Under the pieces are notes generated by a model, which was not told the origin of the DNA, did no database searches, and saw only the letters and a list, made by a program, of their open reading frames with translations. A stretch of DNA of 15,013 bases from assembly GCA_902762335.1 (NCBI GenBank), contig CACWNZ010000038.1, positions 1 through 15,013 of the forward strand. The letters run 5' to 3'. The DNA is from an uncultured Ruminococcus sp. (lineage in GTDB: Bacteria > Bacillota > Clostridia > Oscillospirales > Acutalibacteraceae). Positions 1 to 5,792 of the stretch are shown one piece after another (the first letter of the stretch is position 1; each line of letters starts with the position of its first letter). A program made the translations under genes and the position numbers.

Positions 1-17
1 TCCCATCACCCGCTCCA
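1..17 (+). tRNA. tRNA-Gly, 3' end only (cut by window edge)
   Basis: Only the last bases of a tRNA are present. CACCCGC at 7-13 would be the 3' half of a GCGGGTG acceptor stem. It is followed by T14 at the discriminator position and an encoded CCA at 15-17. A T73 discriminator with this acceptor sequence is typical of bacterial tRNA-Gly. The anticodon lies outside the window, so the isoacceptor cannot be read. The Gly identity is inferred from family knowledge. It starts the tRNA run that continues at 21. Confidence 0.6.
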
Positions 18-20
18 CTT

Positions 21-94
21 GCGCCAATAGCTCAGCTGGATAGAGCAACTGCCTTCTAAGCAGTAGGTCAGGGGTTCGAGTCCCTTTTGGCGCG
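21..94 (+). tRNA. tRNA-Arg (anticodon TCT)
   Basis: The cloverleaf can be read directly. The acceptor GCGCCAA (21-27) pairs with TTGGCGC (87-93), with discriminator G94. The anticodon stem ACTGC/GCAGT (from 48) encloses the loop CTTCTAA, with anticodon TCT at 55-57, which reads AGA. The T arm contains GGTTCGAGTCC. No CCA is encoded (CTT follows). It is the second gene of a closely spaced tRNA operon, 9 bases upstream of tRNA-His. Confidence 0.96.
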
Positions 95-102
95 CTTTAC
101 AT

Positions 103-180
103 GGTGGGTATAGCTTAGCTGGTTAAAGCGCCAGTTTGTGGCACTGGAGATCGTCGGTTCGAATCCGATTACCCACCCCA
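103..180 (+). tRNA. tRNA-His (anticodon GTG), CCA encoded
   Basis: The acceptor GTGGGTA (104-110) pairs with TACCCAC (170-176). An extra G at 103 faces discriminator C177, which is the G-1:C73 pair diagnostic of tRNA-His. CCA is encoded at 178-180. The anticodon stem CCAGT/ACTGG encloses TTGTGGC, with anticodon GTG at 138-140, and the T loop is GGTTCGAATCC. Neighbouring tRNAs on both sides point to one polycistronic tRNA transcript. Confidence 0.97.
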
Positions 181-187
181 CTTTATT

Positions 188-225
188 TTGTAACACGCAG
201 TTCTTTGAACTGCGTGATTTTACAA
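188..225 (+). other. Long hairpin in the tRNA-His/tRNA-Gln spacer
   Basis: A 10-bp perfect stem, CACGCAGTTC (194-203) and GAACTGCGTG (207-216), closes on a TTT loop. An outer 6-bp stem, TTGTAA (188-193) with TTACAA (220-225), extends it across a 3-base bulge. Only a weak T run follows. It may be a processing signal for the polycistronic tRNA precursor or an attenuating terminator. The structure is visible; the function is inferred. Confidence 0.6.
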
Positions 226-234
226 TTTATGCAT

Positions 235-309
235 TGGGGTGTCGCCTAGCGGTTAAGGCAACGGACTTTGACTCCGTCATCGCTGGTTCAAATCCAGCCA
301 TCCCAGCCA
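235..309 (+). tRNA. tRNA-Gln (anticodon TTG), CCA encoded
   Basis: The acceptor TGGGGTG (235-241) pairs with CATCCCA (299-305), with discriminator G306 and CCA encoded at 307-309. The U1-A72 first pair is typical of tRNA-Gln. The anticodon stem ACGGA/TCCGT encloses CTTTGAC, with anticodon TTG at 268-270, which reads CAA. The T loop is GGTTCAAATCC. Confidence 0.96.
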
Positions 310-320
310 TACTTTTTTAT

Positions 321-393
321 GATCCATTAGCTCAGTTGGCAGAGCACTTGACTTTTAATCAAGGTGTCCGGAGTTCGAATCTCCGATGGATCA
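321..393 (+). tRNA. tRNA-Lys (anticodon TTT)
   Basis: The acceptor GATCCAT (321-327) pairs with ATGGATC (386-392), with discriminator A393. The anticodon stem CTTGA/TCAAG encloses CTTTTAA, with anticodon TTT at 354-356, which reads AAA/AAG. The T arm contains GAGTTCGAATCTC. No CCA is encoded. It is the last tRNA of the cluster; the hairpin at 399-423 follows by 5 bases. Confidence 0.96.
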
Positions 394-398
394 GAAAC

Positions 399-423
399 GC
401 CCCCGTCACGATGTGGCGGGGGC
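399..423 (+). terminator. GC-rich hairpin ending the tRNA operon
   Basis: GCCCCCGTCAC (399-409) pairs with GTGGCGGGGGC (413-423) over 11 positions with one wobble and a 3-base loop. It lies directly after the tRNA-Lys gene, as expected for an operon end. There is no T run immediately downstream, so it is not a textbook intrinsic terminator. It could serve as a 3' processing or stabilising hairpin, with real termination at the second inverted repeat and its T6 run at 508-513. Confidence 0.5.
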
Positions 424-435
424 TCAGAGAATAAC

Positions 436-513
436 GAATAGTGAATAGAGAATAGTTAATAGTGATGCTTCGAGGAGCGTTTCTGTATTATTCTCTATTC
501 ACTATTCTTTTTT
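436..513 (+). repeat. Heptad-built inverted repeat with T tail
   Basis: The left arm, GAATAGTGAATAGAGAATA (436-454), is an exact 19-bp inverted match of the right arm at 489-507, with a 34-base loop. The left side is built from tandem 7-mers of the type GAATAGN (436-464). A run of six T (508-513) follows the right arm. On the plus strand it could act as a terminator for the tRNA operon. Its low-complexity heptads resemble dispersed intergenic repeats of Clostridia. A short similar heptad stretch lies at 4471-4485. The right arm overlaps the end of the open frame that follows radC. Confidence 0.7.
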
Positions 514-707
514 ATCAAATCGGTAGAATCAAACGGTATGTTAATTATTTCTTCTTCCGTATACGGAACGACCTGCTTTAAGTATTCTCTGTATTTTTCG
601 ATCTGTTCAGGAGTGAGTGTATCTGATGCCGTATTGTCGCCATTCTCTGATAAGAAATTTTTAAAATTCGGCAGCTTTTTGCGGCGGAAAAGGAATTTAT
701 TATCATT
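495..707 (-). pseudogene. Open 70-codon tail in frame with radC beyond its TGA stop
   Basis: Reading the minus strand past the radC TGA (708-710) in the same phase gives 70 open codons, ending at TAG (495-497) inside the heptad repeat. The product is hydrophilic and protein-like. It has a basic start (FLFRRKKLPNF) and then an acidic, helix-prone part (TPEQIEKYREYLKQVVPYTE). I find no ATG, GTG or TTG with a ribosome site in this frame. It may be a lost C-terminal extension of RadC, the remnant of a separate gene, or a readthrough product. I recognise no family. Confidence 0.4.
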
Positions 708-1415
708 TCATTTGACCTTCCCGAACAGGTCTTTTGTTTCTTCAAGCTTGGACAGAAAGGTCTTATCCGTTTCCGAAAAAATGATATGATCGAGCATAGT
801 CACGCCCAGAAGCGCCATCTTTTCAATAAGCCGCTTTGTCACGGTAATATCAAACTCAGACGGCAGGGGTATACCGCTGGGGTGGTTATGCGCCAATACC
901 GCATATTCGGCGTTGCTGTTAACGCAGAGCTCAAGGATATTTCTTATATCGACGTCCGAGCCGTTTGCGACACCGTCGTTTACCACGCCGCAGTACAGCG
1001 CCCTTCTGCGCTTACTGAGCAAAAGCAGGACTACGTATTCGCACCTTTTACGCAGCAGGCGCGGCGCGATATATTCGGCTATCGCCTCGTCGGTATCGAG
1101 GGCTTTGCCGCAGTATTTCTGTACGGCAATGCTTATCATGTACCGTTCGTACAGTCTCGGCATGAGCATAAGGAGCGCCGTTTCCTTATCATTCAGACCA
1201 ATTTCCCGCAGAGGTATGCGGGGAGCTTCAAACGTCGACCGCAGAGAGCCGTATACGTTTATCAGCTTTTCGGACAGTGTTTCGGCATCTACCCTTACGT
1301 CTGACGTTCTCAGCAGCAGCTCTATTATTTCTTTTTCCGAAAGCTGCTCTATTCCATCCTCAAGATAGCGCCTTTTCAGCTCTGCGCGTCTTTCTTCGCC
1401 CTTTTTATCCTCCAC
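708..1415 (-). CDS. radC: RadC/JAB-domain protein
   Basis: This is a RadC-family (UPF0758) protein of about 235 residues, close to the usual 220-230. The first ~100 residues are the helical N-terminal part (QLSEKEIIELLL). The JAB/JAMM-like domain follows, with the family signature AHNHPSG and an Asp seven residues after the Gly (H176, H178, D189 in this numbering), plus LDHIIFS near the end. RadC was once linked to DNA repair, but its role is unsettled and often tied to mobile DNA. I chose the GTG at 1413-1415 because GGGAGGG lies just upstream. A GTG 18 bases further out has no ribosome site and would leave almost no leader after the promoter at 1449-1477. The sequence around the usual PREV motif is divergent (SDVDIRNILE). 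Confidence 0.88.
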   Translation of the reverse strand: MEDKKGEERRAELKRRYLEDGIEQLSEKEIIELLLRTSDVRVDAETLSEKLINVYGSLRSTFEAPRIPLREIGLNDKETALLMLMPRLYERYMISIAVQKYCGKALDTDEAIAEYIAPRLLRKRCEYVVLLLLSKRRRALYCGVVNDGVANGSDVDIRNILELCVNSNAEYAVLAHNHPSGIPLPSEFDITVTKRLIEKMALLGVTMLDHIIFSETDKTFLSKLEETKDLFGKVK

Positions 1416-1448
1416 GCAAATCCCTCCCGACACACTCTCTTACAAAAA

Positions 1449-1477
1449 ATTATATATCATCACCTCCCTCATTTCAA
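1449..1477 (-). promoter_or_regulatory. radC sigma-A promoter
   Basis: On the minus strand, TTGAAA (1472-1477) and TATAAT (1449-1454) are separated by exactly 17 bases, one mismatch from the consensus -35 and a perfect -10. Transcription would start near 1442 and give a short leader that contains GGGAGGG before the GTG at 1415. Confidence 0.7.
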
Positions 1478-1596
1478 CCCCCGGCGAGCCGCCGGAGCCG
1501 AATTATCGCACTTTTTCGGCTTACGAAAGTTTTTATCCGAACAGAAAGTTTGTCGGATATTCAAGTCCCACTCCCTTATGCGCTGCTTATGAATTT

Positions 1597-1651
1597 TTGT
1601 TTCTTACAATTATGTAAGAAACAATTTTTTTGCCCGAAAGAATGTTATAAT
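1597..1651 (+). promoter_or_regulatory. Promoter with 12-bp palindromic operator before the kinase locus
   Basis: TTGTTTCTTACA (1597-1608) and TGTAAGAAACAA (1613-1624) form a perfect 12-bp inverted repeat around ATTA. Seven T (1625-1631) follow, and then an extended -10, TGTTATAAT (1643-1651). No good -35 is present, and its expected place (about 1623-1628) abuts the palindrome. The hairpin with T run resembles a terminator, but the flanking gene radC is divergent, so nothing obvious upstream needs terminating. A dimeric regulator's operator, possibly for the response regulator encoded downstream, fits better. Function is inferred. Confidence 0.5.
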
Positions 1652-1677
1652 TAAGAAAAGAGTCAGGAGGGATCAAA

Positions 1678-2390
1678 ATGCGAAAAGTAAAGATCATAAA
1701 CCTTATACGGCGGTATGGGCTGCCGTTGTTGGTGCTGCTTTTGTTTTCAGGCTTATGTTCCTTGCGTTCTATTTCTTGTTGGGTGCGGCTTTTCAGAAAA
1801 GCCGTGTATTTGCGGCTCTTGCACTTTGCTGTGTGGTTATCGCCTTCAGAAACCGGTTATTTTTCGGTGAACACCTGCTCGGTGCAGGATATAACTTCAT
1901 TTTGGAATACCGGTTCGTAGTGCCGGATGTATCCCTGATCCCGGTTTCGGCACTTATACTGATATTTGCATTTTTTCCCAAAGTGTTCAAGGGACACCGC
2001 ATTATACCCATTATTTTTACTGCGGTCTTTACTGTATTGTCAGCCTGTCATTTTATCGTCGGAACAAGATCACTGGTGCTTTTGTGTCATATTTGCTATT
2101 ATGCCTGTACGTCGTTCCTTCTCCGGAGCATATACCGCTTTGTGCGTCACTACAGAAAAGAGCGTATCAAAGGAATTGATATAGTCGCACTTGCAGCAAT
2201 AGCAATGCTTATAGTAATGCTGATCTATGAAGGTATCAACTCCGGCAGCAACTCTGCGGTCAATCATTTCGGTGTTACACCCTTTACGATGGTTGTGTGC
2301 ATCCTTATCCTTGATATAGTCATAAATACCCGTTTGACAGAACAGACAGCACTGCTGCGTGATACACAGCAGCGAAACAAACTTCTTTGA
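1678..2390 (+). pseudogene. Histidine kinase, membrane sensor half (frameshifted)
   Basis: A strong ribosome site (AGGAGGGATCAAAATG) opens a frame that starts MRKVKIINLIRRYGLPLLVL. After about 22 codons the hydrophobic coding continues in another frame, around 1740-1760 near TTTTG/TTTTC runs. That second frame is open to TGA at 2388-2390. It contains about seven membrane segments, for example VFAALALCCVVIAF, VSALILIFAFF, IIPIIFTAVFTVL and IVALAAIAMLIVMLIY, followed by a linker helix ending QQRNKLL. This matches a multi-pass sensor module joined to a kinase. The TGA is in phase with the kinase core that starts at 2403, so sensor and kinase were one protein. Two lesions, a frameshift and a nonsense codon, mark it as decayed, unless these are sequencing errors. 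Confidence 0.75.
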
Positions 2391-2402
2391 AAGGTAAACG
2401 AG

Positions 2403-3062
2403 ATGAACAGCGATTTTTTACGCACAGTGGCACACGAATTGAAAACACCGCTCACTGTCATCTCAGGCTATGCCCAGCTTATGAACAGACAGCTTGAAAA
2501 AGGCAGTCTTGCCGAAAATGCTCCGGAAAGACTTAAAATCATACGTCAGGAGGCTGACCGCTTGTCTGAGATCGTCAATCATCTTATGGATTACACCTAC
2601 GGTCAGAACCGGAAATCAGAGATGTCGGAGGTGGATGTTTCGGCACTGTTTGGAATTGCCGGTTCCGTTCTCTCCCCCATCTGTGCAAAGCGGAACAATA
2701 CTCTGACATTTTCCGGTGATTCCAAATGCCGTGTTCACGGAAACTCCGAGCTGCTTTTGCAGGTTCTTATCAATTTAGTGGTAAATGCCAACCGCCATAC
2801 GGAAAACGGCAGGATCACCGTTGAGGTACAGGACTGCGGAGAAACGGCTGAATTTTCGGTAAGCGACAACGGCAAGGGTATTGCCCCGGAGATCGCTGGG
2901 CACATATTTGAAAAGGGCTTTACCACCACAGACGGACGGGGACTCGGTCTTTCTATCAGCAGCGAAACTGTTTCTCTGCACGGAGGGACGCTTTCTTTGC
3001 GTTCCACGGGACCTGACGGCTCCTGCTTCTGCTTTACTATTCCCGAGGAGGAGAAAAAATGA
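2403..3062 (+). CDS. Histidine kinase catalytic core (separated from its sensor)
   Basis: This 219-residue frame holds a complete HisKA plus HATPase_c core. The H box VAHELKTPLT carries the phospho-acceptor H11. The N box INLVVNANRH lies at about 123-132, the G1 box DNGKGI at 155-160, the F box IFEKGFTT near 168-175 and the G2 box GRGLGL at 178-183. It is in phase with the sensor frame ending at 2390, with only a TGA and four codons between, so it is the C-terminal half of one kinase. Re-initiation at ATG 2403 (AAAGG nine bases upstream) could give a soluble kinase. Its stop overlaps the regulator start (ATGA), the usual coupling of a two-component pair. Confidence 0.85.
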   Translation: MNSDFLRTVAHELKTPLTVISGYAQLMNRQLEKGSLAENAPERLKIIRQEADRLSEIVNHLMDYTYGQNRKSEMSEVDVSALFGIAGSVLSPICAKRNNTLTFSGDSKCRVHGNSELLLQVLINLVVNANRHTENGRITVEVQDCGETAEFSVSDNGKGIAPEIAGHIFEKGFTTTDGRGLGLSISSETVSLHGGTLSLRSTGPDGSCFCFTIPEEEKK

Positions 3063-3415
3063 GTTTTACAATTCTGCTTGTAGAGGACAATCCGCACATT
3101 ATGGAGATAAACCGTGAAGCTCTGATGATGGAGGATTATACCGTATTGGAGGCTGATGACGGCAGCTCCTGCATGGAACAGCTTGCTGCAAATGACATTG
3201 ATCTGATCGTTCTGGACATCATGCTGCCGGACAGTGACGAAACTATCTATGAATCAAAGTATGTCGAGCCGGGCAAATCCATTTCGGAAGTGAAGCTGAC
3301 AAAGCCTCTTTCCGAGGGTGAGCATCCGGCGGTGATAAAGATCACCACGCTGTCTCTTGACGACAAAACGCCCCTCAACGGCGCAAATGTCGAGACAGTA
3401 CTGATCGCAAGGTAA
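3059..3415 (+). CDS. Truncated response-regulator receiver fused to a foreign C-terminus
   Basis: Residues 1-60 are the first half of a CheY-like receiver: ILLVEDNP with acidic residues E9/D10, and LIVLDIMLPD with phospho-acceptor D53. After LPDSD, where a receiver would continue GxD/G, the sequence changes to ETIYESKYVEPGKSISEV and ends GANVETVLIAR. That tail resembles the C-terminal strands of exported Firmicutes surface proteins. The receiver's conserved Thr/Ser and Lys and any DNA-binding domain are missing. An in-frame deletion near 3233-3245 explains the chimera. The start overlaps the kinase stop by 4 bases. The product is probably not a functional regulator. Confidence 0.8.
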   Translation: MSFTILLVEDNPHIMEINREALMMEDYTVLEADDGSSCMEQLAANDIDLIVLDIMLPDSDETIYESKYVEPGKSISEVKLTKPLSEGEHPAVIKITTLSLDDKTPLNGANVETVLIAR

Positions 3416-3448
3416 GCGATCCATTTCACAGTGAAAGGATGTGAAATC

Positions 3449-4252
3449 GTGAAGAAAGCAAAATGGCTCATTCTTGTGTTCATGTTGTTCTGTGTTGTGT
3501 GTCTGTCGGCTTGTTCCATCACGTGGGAAGACATAGAGCTTTTCGTCAGGGTCAATTCCGATCTGAAGGCGACTGCAACAGTGACTTTGAGCAATATCAA
3601 CCTTAATGATTTCGTTCACGGCGCTCATCTTGACCGCATAGATATCTATTATGCGTACAGCGATGAGAAAAAGACTTCTCTTGCTTCTTATAGGGAAATC
3701 AATTTTTCAGCGTCAGAGTCAGGCGTTCCCGATGATGCGGGCGACGGAAGGTTTTCCTTTGAGATCACGGACGAAGAAAATAATACATTCCTTGAAAGCG
3801 GCAATAACTACCGGGAAAAGCAGGTCGAATTCCGGCTCCCGGCGGATGCCTCGGGCAAGGATGTGGATTATCTTGTCGCACTTATCGGAAGTGATATTGA
3901 TACTTACATGAATTCGAGACTTGTAACATCTACGGTCTCTTCAAGGATATTTACCTTTAAGGCGGTTCAGCCGATGTACACGGTAACTATCCCTGCGGCT
4001 GTCTCCTTGGGGCAGACGGCAGCGTTGCCCTCGGTTTTGAAACCACCTCTGCTTTGCAGTATTGGGCAATTATTCCGATACAATGACCTTCAATATTTCG
4101 GTCGAGTAATTCTGAGGAGTGATCCGGATGAAAAAAAATATTTCGGTTTTGTCTGTGCTTGCGCTGCTCGGACTGACTTCGACAACGGCTTTTGCCGAAA
4201 GCATCACGCAGGACACTACCGGCAGCTCCGGCACGACAAGCGTAAGCTATGA
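3449..4252 (+). CDS. Lipoprotein with fused, out-of-frame tail
   Basis: GTG at 3449 is preceded by AAAGGA at 9-base spacing and opens MKKAKWLILVFMLFC, a lipoprotein signal with lipobox LSAC and lipidated Cys22. The mature part to about residue 175 is beta-rich and acidic (ATATVTLSNINLND, FSFEITDEENN, KDVDYLVALIGSD). I recognise no characterised family. At 3974 it runs directly into MYTVTIPAAVSLGQTA, the start of another exported protein's domain. From about 4022 the frame becomes nonsense to the stop at 4252, because the real coding continues in another frame (4059-4109). The lipoprotein is therefore likely chimeric, and its own C-terminus is lost. It lies 33 bases after the truncated regulator. 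Confidence 0.65.
   Translation: MKKAKWLILVFMLFCVVCLSACSITWEDIELFVRVNSDLKATATVTLSNINLNDFVHGAHLDRIDIYYAYSDEKKTSLASYREINFSASESGVPDDAGDGRFSFEITDEENNTFLESGNNYREKQVEFRLPADASGKDVDYLVALIGSDIDTYMNSRLVTSTVSSRIFTFKAVQPMYTVTIPAAVSLGQTAALPSVLKPPLLCSIGQLFRYNDLQYFGRVILRSDPDEKKYFGFVCACAARTDFDNGFCRKHHAGHYRQLRHDKRKL
3974..4109 (+). pseudogene. Remnant of a small 'YTVTIPA' secreted protein (both ends, middle lost)
   Basis: MYTVTIPAAVSLGQTA (3974-4021) looks like the beginning of the mature domain of small exported proteins found in tandem in some Ruminococcaceae. In a different frame, GNYSDTMTFNISVE then TAA (to 4107-4109) looks like the end of the same kind of protein. The middle is missing. The ribosome site of the next secreted-protein gene follows immediately, as in a tandem array. 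Assignment rests on motif resemblance recalled from such proteins, not on a search. Confidence 0.5.
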
Positions 4253-4280
4253 TATAGCCCCAAGCTATGCTACGCTTTAG
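4128..4280 (+). pseudogene. Signal peptide and N-terminus of a truncated secreted protein
   Basis: AGGAGT upstream and ATG at 4128 start a 50-residue frame. It has a clear signal peptide (MKKNISVLSVLALLGLTS, cleavage after AFA) and a Ser/Thr/Gly-rich stretch. It ends DIAPSYATL then TAG. In the sister remnant at 3974 the equivalent position reads YTVTIPA, so here the domain is cut just after 'IAPSY'. A terminator-like hairpin and an IS630 transposase fragment follow directly. The rest of the gene was probably lost in the rearrangement that left the IS fragment. Confidence 0.6.
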
Positions 4281-4330
4281 GCAACCTTGACCCACCGTCT
4301 AAATCCGGCGGGATTGCGGTTGCCATTTTT
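4280..4330 (+). terminator. Possible intrinsic terminator after the truncated secreted protein
   Basis: GGCAACC (4280-4286) pairs with GGTTGCC (4318-4324). A second, imperfect inner stem joins CCCACCG to CGGCGGG, and six T (4326-4331) follow. The hairpin starts on the last base of the TAG stop. It could end transcription of the plus-strand remnants. It may instead be part of the former IS or its insertion scar. Confidence 0.4.
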
Positions 4331-4336
4331 TCAAAT

Positions 4337-4393
4337 ATTGAACTGATGTTCATTCCTCCATACACGCCGGAGATGAATCCGATTGAACAGATT
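4337..4393 (+). mobile_element. IS630-type transposase C-terminal fragment
   Basis: The plus-strand frame reads IELMFIPPYTPEMNPIEQI at 4337-4393. This is the signature around the last catalytic Glu of IS630-family DDE transposases (PPYxPExNPIEQ). Beyond it the frame no longer resembles a transposase and stops at 4433-4435. Upstream it lacks the earlier DDE segments. No terminal repeats or TA duplications could be assigned. It is a dead remnant of roughly 20 recognisable codons. Confidence 0.8.
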
Positions 4394-4532
4394 TCCTCTT
4401 CCTCGCAGCTCATATTTCTCCGATTGCCGCCATAATGATTACCCGTTATAATGCCCGAAGGGCGACCGCAATTATTCATTATTCGTTTCTTTTGCGGAGA
4501 AAACAGTGCGGCTTAACACGGAAGCGAATATT

Positions 4533-5543
4533 TCAGACCGTACTTATCTGAACGAGATGCGCTATAGAAGGAATGCTCTCGCCCTGCTGTGATGAGGTCG
4601 GGGACATGAGCGCGCCCGTTGCGATAAAAAGGATATTTTTCAATTCGCGGTCCCTGAGCTTCGGCATGATATGCGAGCAAAACACTGATGCACAGCAGCC
4701 GCAGCCCGAGCCGCCTGCGTGAACGTCCTGCGATGAGATATCGTATATCATGCAGCCGCAGTCGCTGTGGTTTGCAGATATATCAAGACCCTCCGACAGA
4801 AGCAGCTCATTCAGCAGCCGTGAGCCTACCGTTCCGAGGTCGCCCGTGAGGATAAGGTCGAAATCTGCGGGACGGGCATCTGTATCGGAAAAGAATCTCA
4901 GCAGGGTATCAGCCGCAGCGGGAGCCATAGCAGCACCCATATTTGCCGTGTCCCTGAGCTTCATATCGGTTATCCTGCCGGGTGTGATCCTTTTTATCAT
5001 CACGCCGCGCCCTCCCCTTTCAAGAAGAGCCGCACCTGCGCCCGTTACGGTCCACTGCGCCGTGGGCTGTCTCTGCCCGCCGTATTCTATGGGCATACGG
5101 AACTGTCTTTCCGCCGAGCAGAAATGCGACGAGGTAACTGCCGCCGCCCTTTGAGCTGCGCCGCTTTCGACAAACACGGCGCCCACGGAGAGAGCCTGCG
5201 CCATTGTGGAGCACGCACCGAACTGTCCGTACGACTGTATCCCGAAGTCCCTGAGAGCAAAGGTAGAGGCTATGCACTGAGGCATAAGATCTCCCGCGAA
5301 AAGGATATCTATATCCGACGGCATAACACCCGCCTTCTGAAGCAGGATATCGAGCGCCGCGGTCTGAAGGGCGCTCTCCGCCTTTTCCCAGCTTGATTCT
5401 CCCATACGGTCGTCCGCAAAGGTTTTGTCAAAGAATTCTCTCAGCGGACCCTCACTCTCTTTTTTACCCGCCACGCCTGCCGTGCAGCTTATAACGACTC
5501 CCCCGGTAAGCTCAACGGTGTATTTTCCCTTTCTTATTGCCAT
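4533..5543 (-). CDS. spoVAD: Stage V sporulation protein AD
   Basis: The 336-residue product matches SpoVAD in length and along its whole sequence. Motifs are SEGPLREFFDKTF near 29-42, LFAGDLMPQC at 81-90, FGACST at 108-113, TSSH at 137-140, ERQFRMPIEYGGQ at 145-157, MGAAMAPAAADT at 202-213, and the Cys-rich AGGSGCGCC near the end. SpoVAD has a thiolase-like fold and belongs to the SpoVA complex in the spore inner membrane. It binds dipicolinic acid during its uptake into the forespore and release in germination. The start at ATG 5541-5543 is chosen for AAGGTG upstream. An in-frame ATG 27 codons further out lacks such support. Usually spoVAC and spoVAE flank this gene; here neither is present. 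Confidence 0.95.
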   Translation of the reverse strand: MAIRKGKYTVELTGGVVISCTAGVAGKKESEGPLREFFDKTFADDRMGESSWEKAESALQTAALDILLQKAGVMPSDIDILFAGDLMPQCIASTFALRDFGIQSYGQFGACSTMAQALSVGAVFVESGAAQRAAAVTSSHFCSAERQFRMPIEYGGQRQPTAQWTVTGAGAALLERGGRGVMIKRITPGRITDMKLRDTANMGAAMAPAAADTLLRFFSDTDARPADFDLILTGDLGTVGSRLLNELLLSEGLDISANHSDCGCMIYDISSQDVHAGGSGCGCCASVFCSHIMPKLRDRELKNILFIATGALMSPTSSQQGESIPSIAHLVQISTV

Positions 5544-5701
5544 ATTATCACCTTCAGAAAAATAATATATCATTATTTTACCCGTGACGCAGAAAAATAT
5601 CAGATCGCTTGACGAGCTTACCACAAAAATACTATTATATGTTCATAAAAATAATGCGAAATGCTGATTATTATAAAAACCGAAGAATTCCTGTATTTTC
5701 G

Positions 5702-5730
5702 TGTAACATTTTCCTTTCGGTTTTGTTTTA
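5702..5730 (+). promoter_or_regulatory. Possible ECF-type promoter of the sigma/anti-sigma operon
   Basis: TGTAAC (5702-5707) and GTTTTA (5725-5730) are 17 bases apart, about 60 bases before the sigma ATG. Many ECF sigma factors recognise a '-AAC' -35 and transcribe their own operon, so autoregulation is plausible. The -10 is weakly matched, so this is a suggestion only. Confidence 0.3.
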
Positions 5731-5792
5731 TGATCAGAAGCGCTTCAAAAAGGAAAATCACAGCCGGGCGGCTGTGTATTCGGAGAAAAGAA

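Noticed and set aside
436..464. Heptad repeats as a CRISPR array
   Set aside because: Units are 7 bases and contiguous, with no spacers and no cas genes.
708..710. TGA recoding (for example as Trp or Gly) to explain the open frame after radC and the TGA inside the kinase
   Set aside because: Other intact genes end on TGA at the expected family length (spoVAD, argJ, the ECF sigma factor), so TGA is an ordinary stop here.
786..1304. Plus-strand open frames opposite radC
   Set aside because: The minus strand carries the AHNHPSG signature, a near-consensus promoter and a ribosome site.
5633..5641. Forespore sigma-G type promoter for spoVAD (CATATAATA on the minus strand)
   Set aside because: The -10-like box is plausible, but the candidate -35 (GCATT) is a poor match and lies far upstream, so I did not call it.
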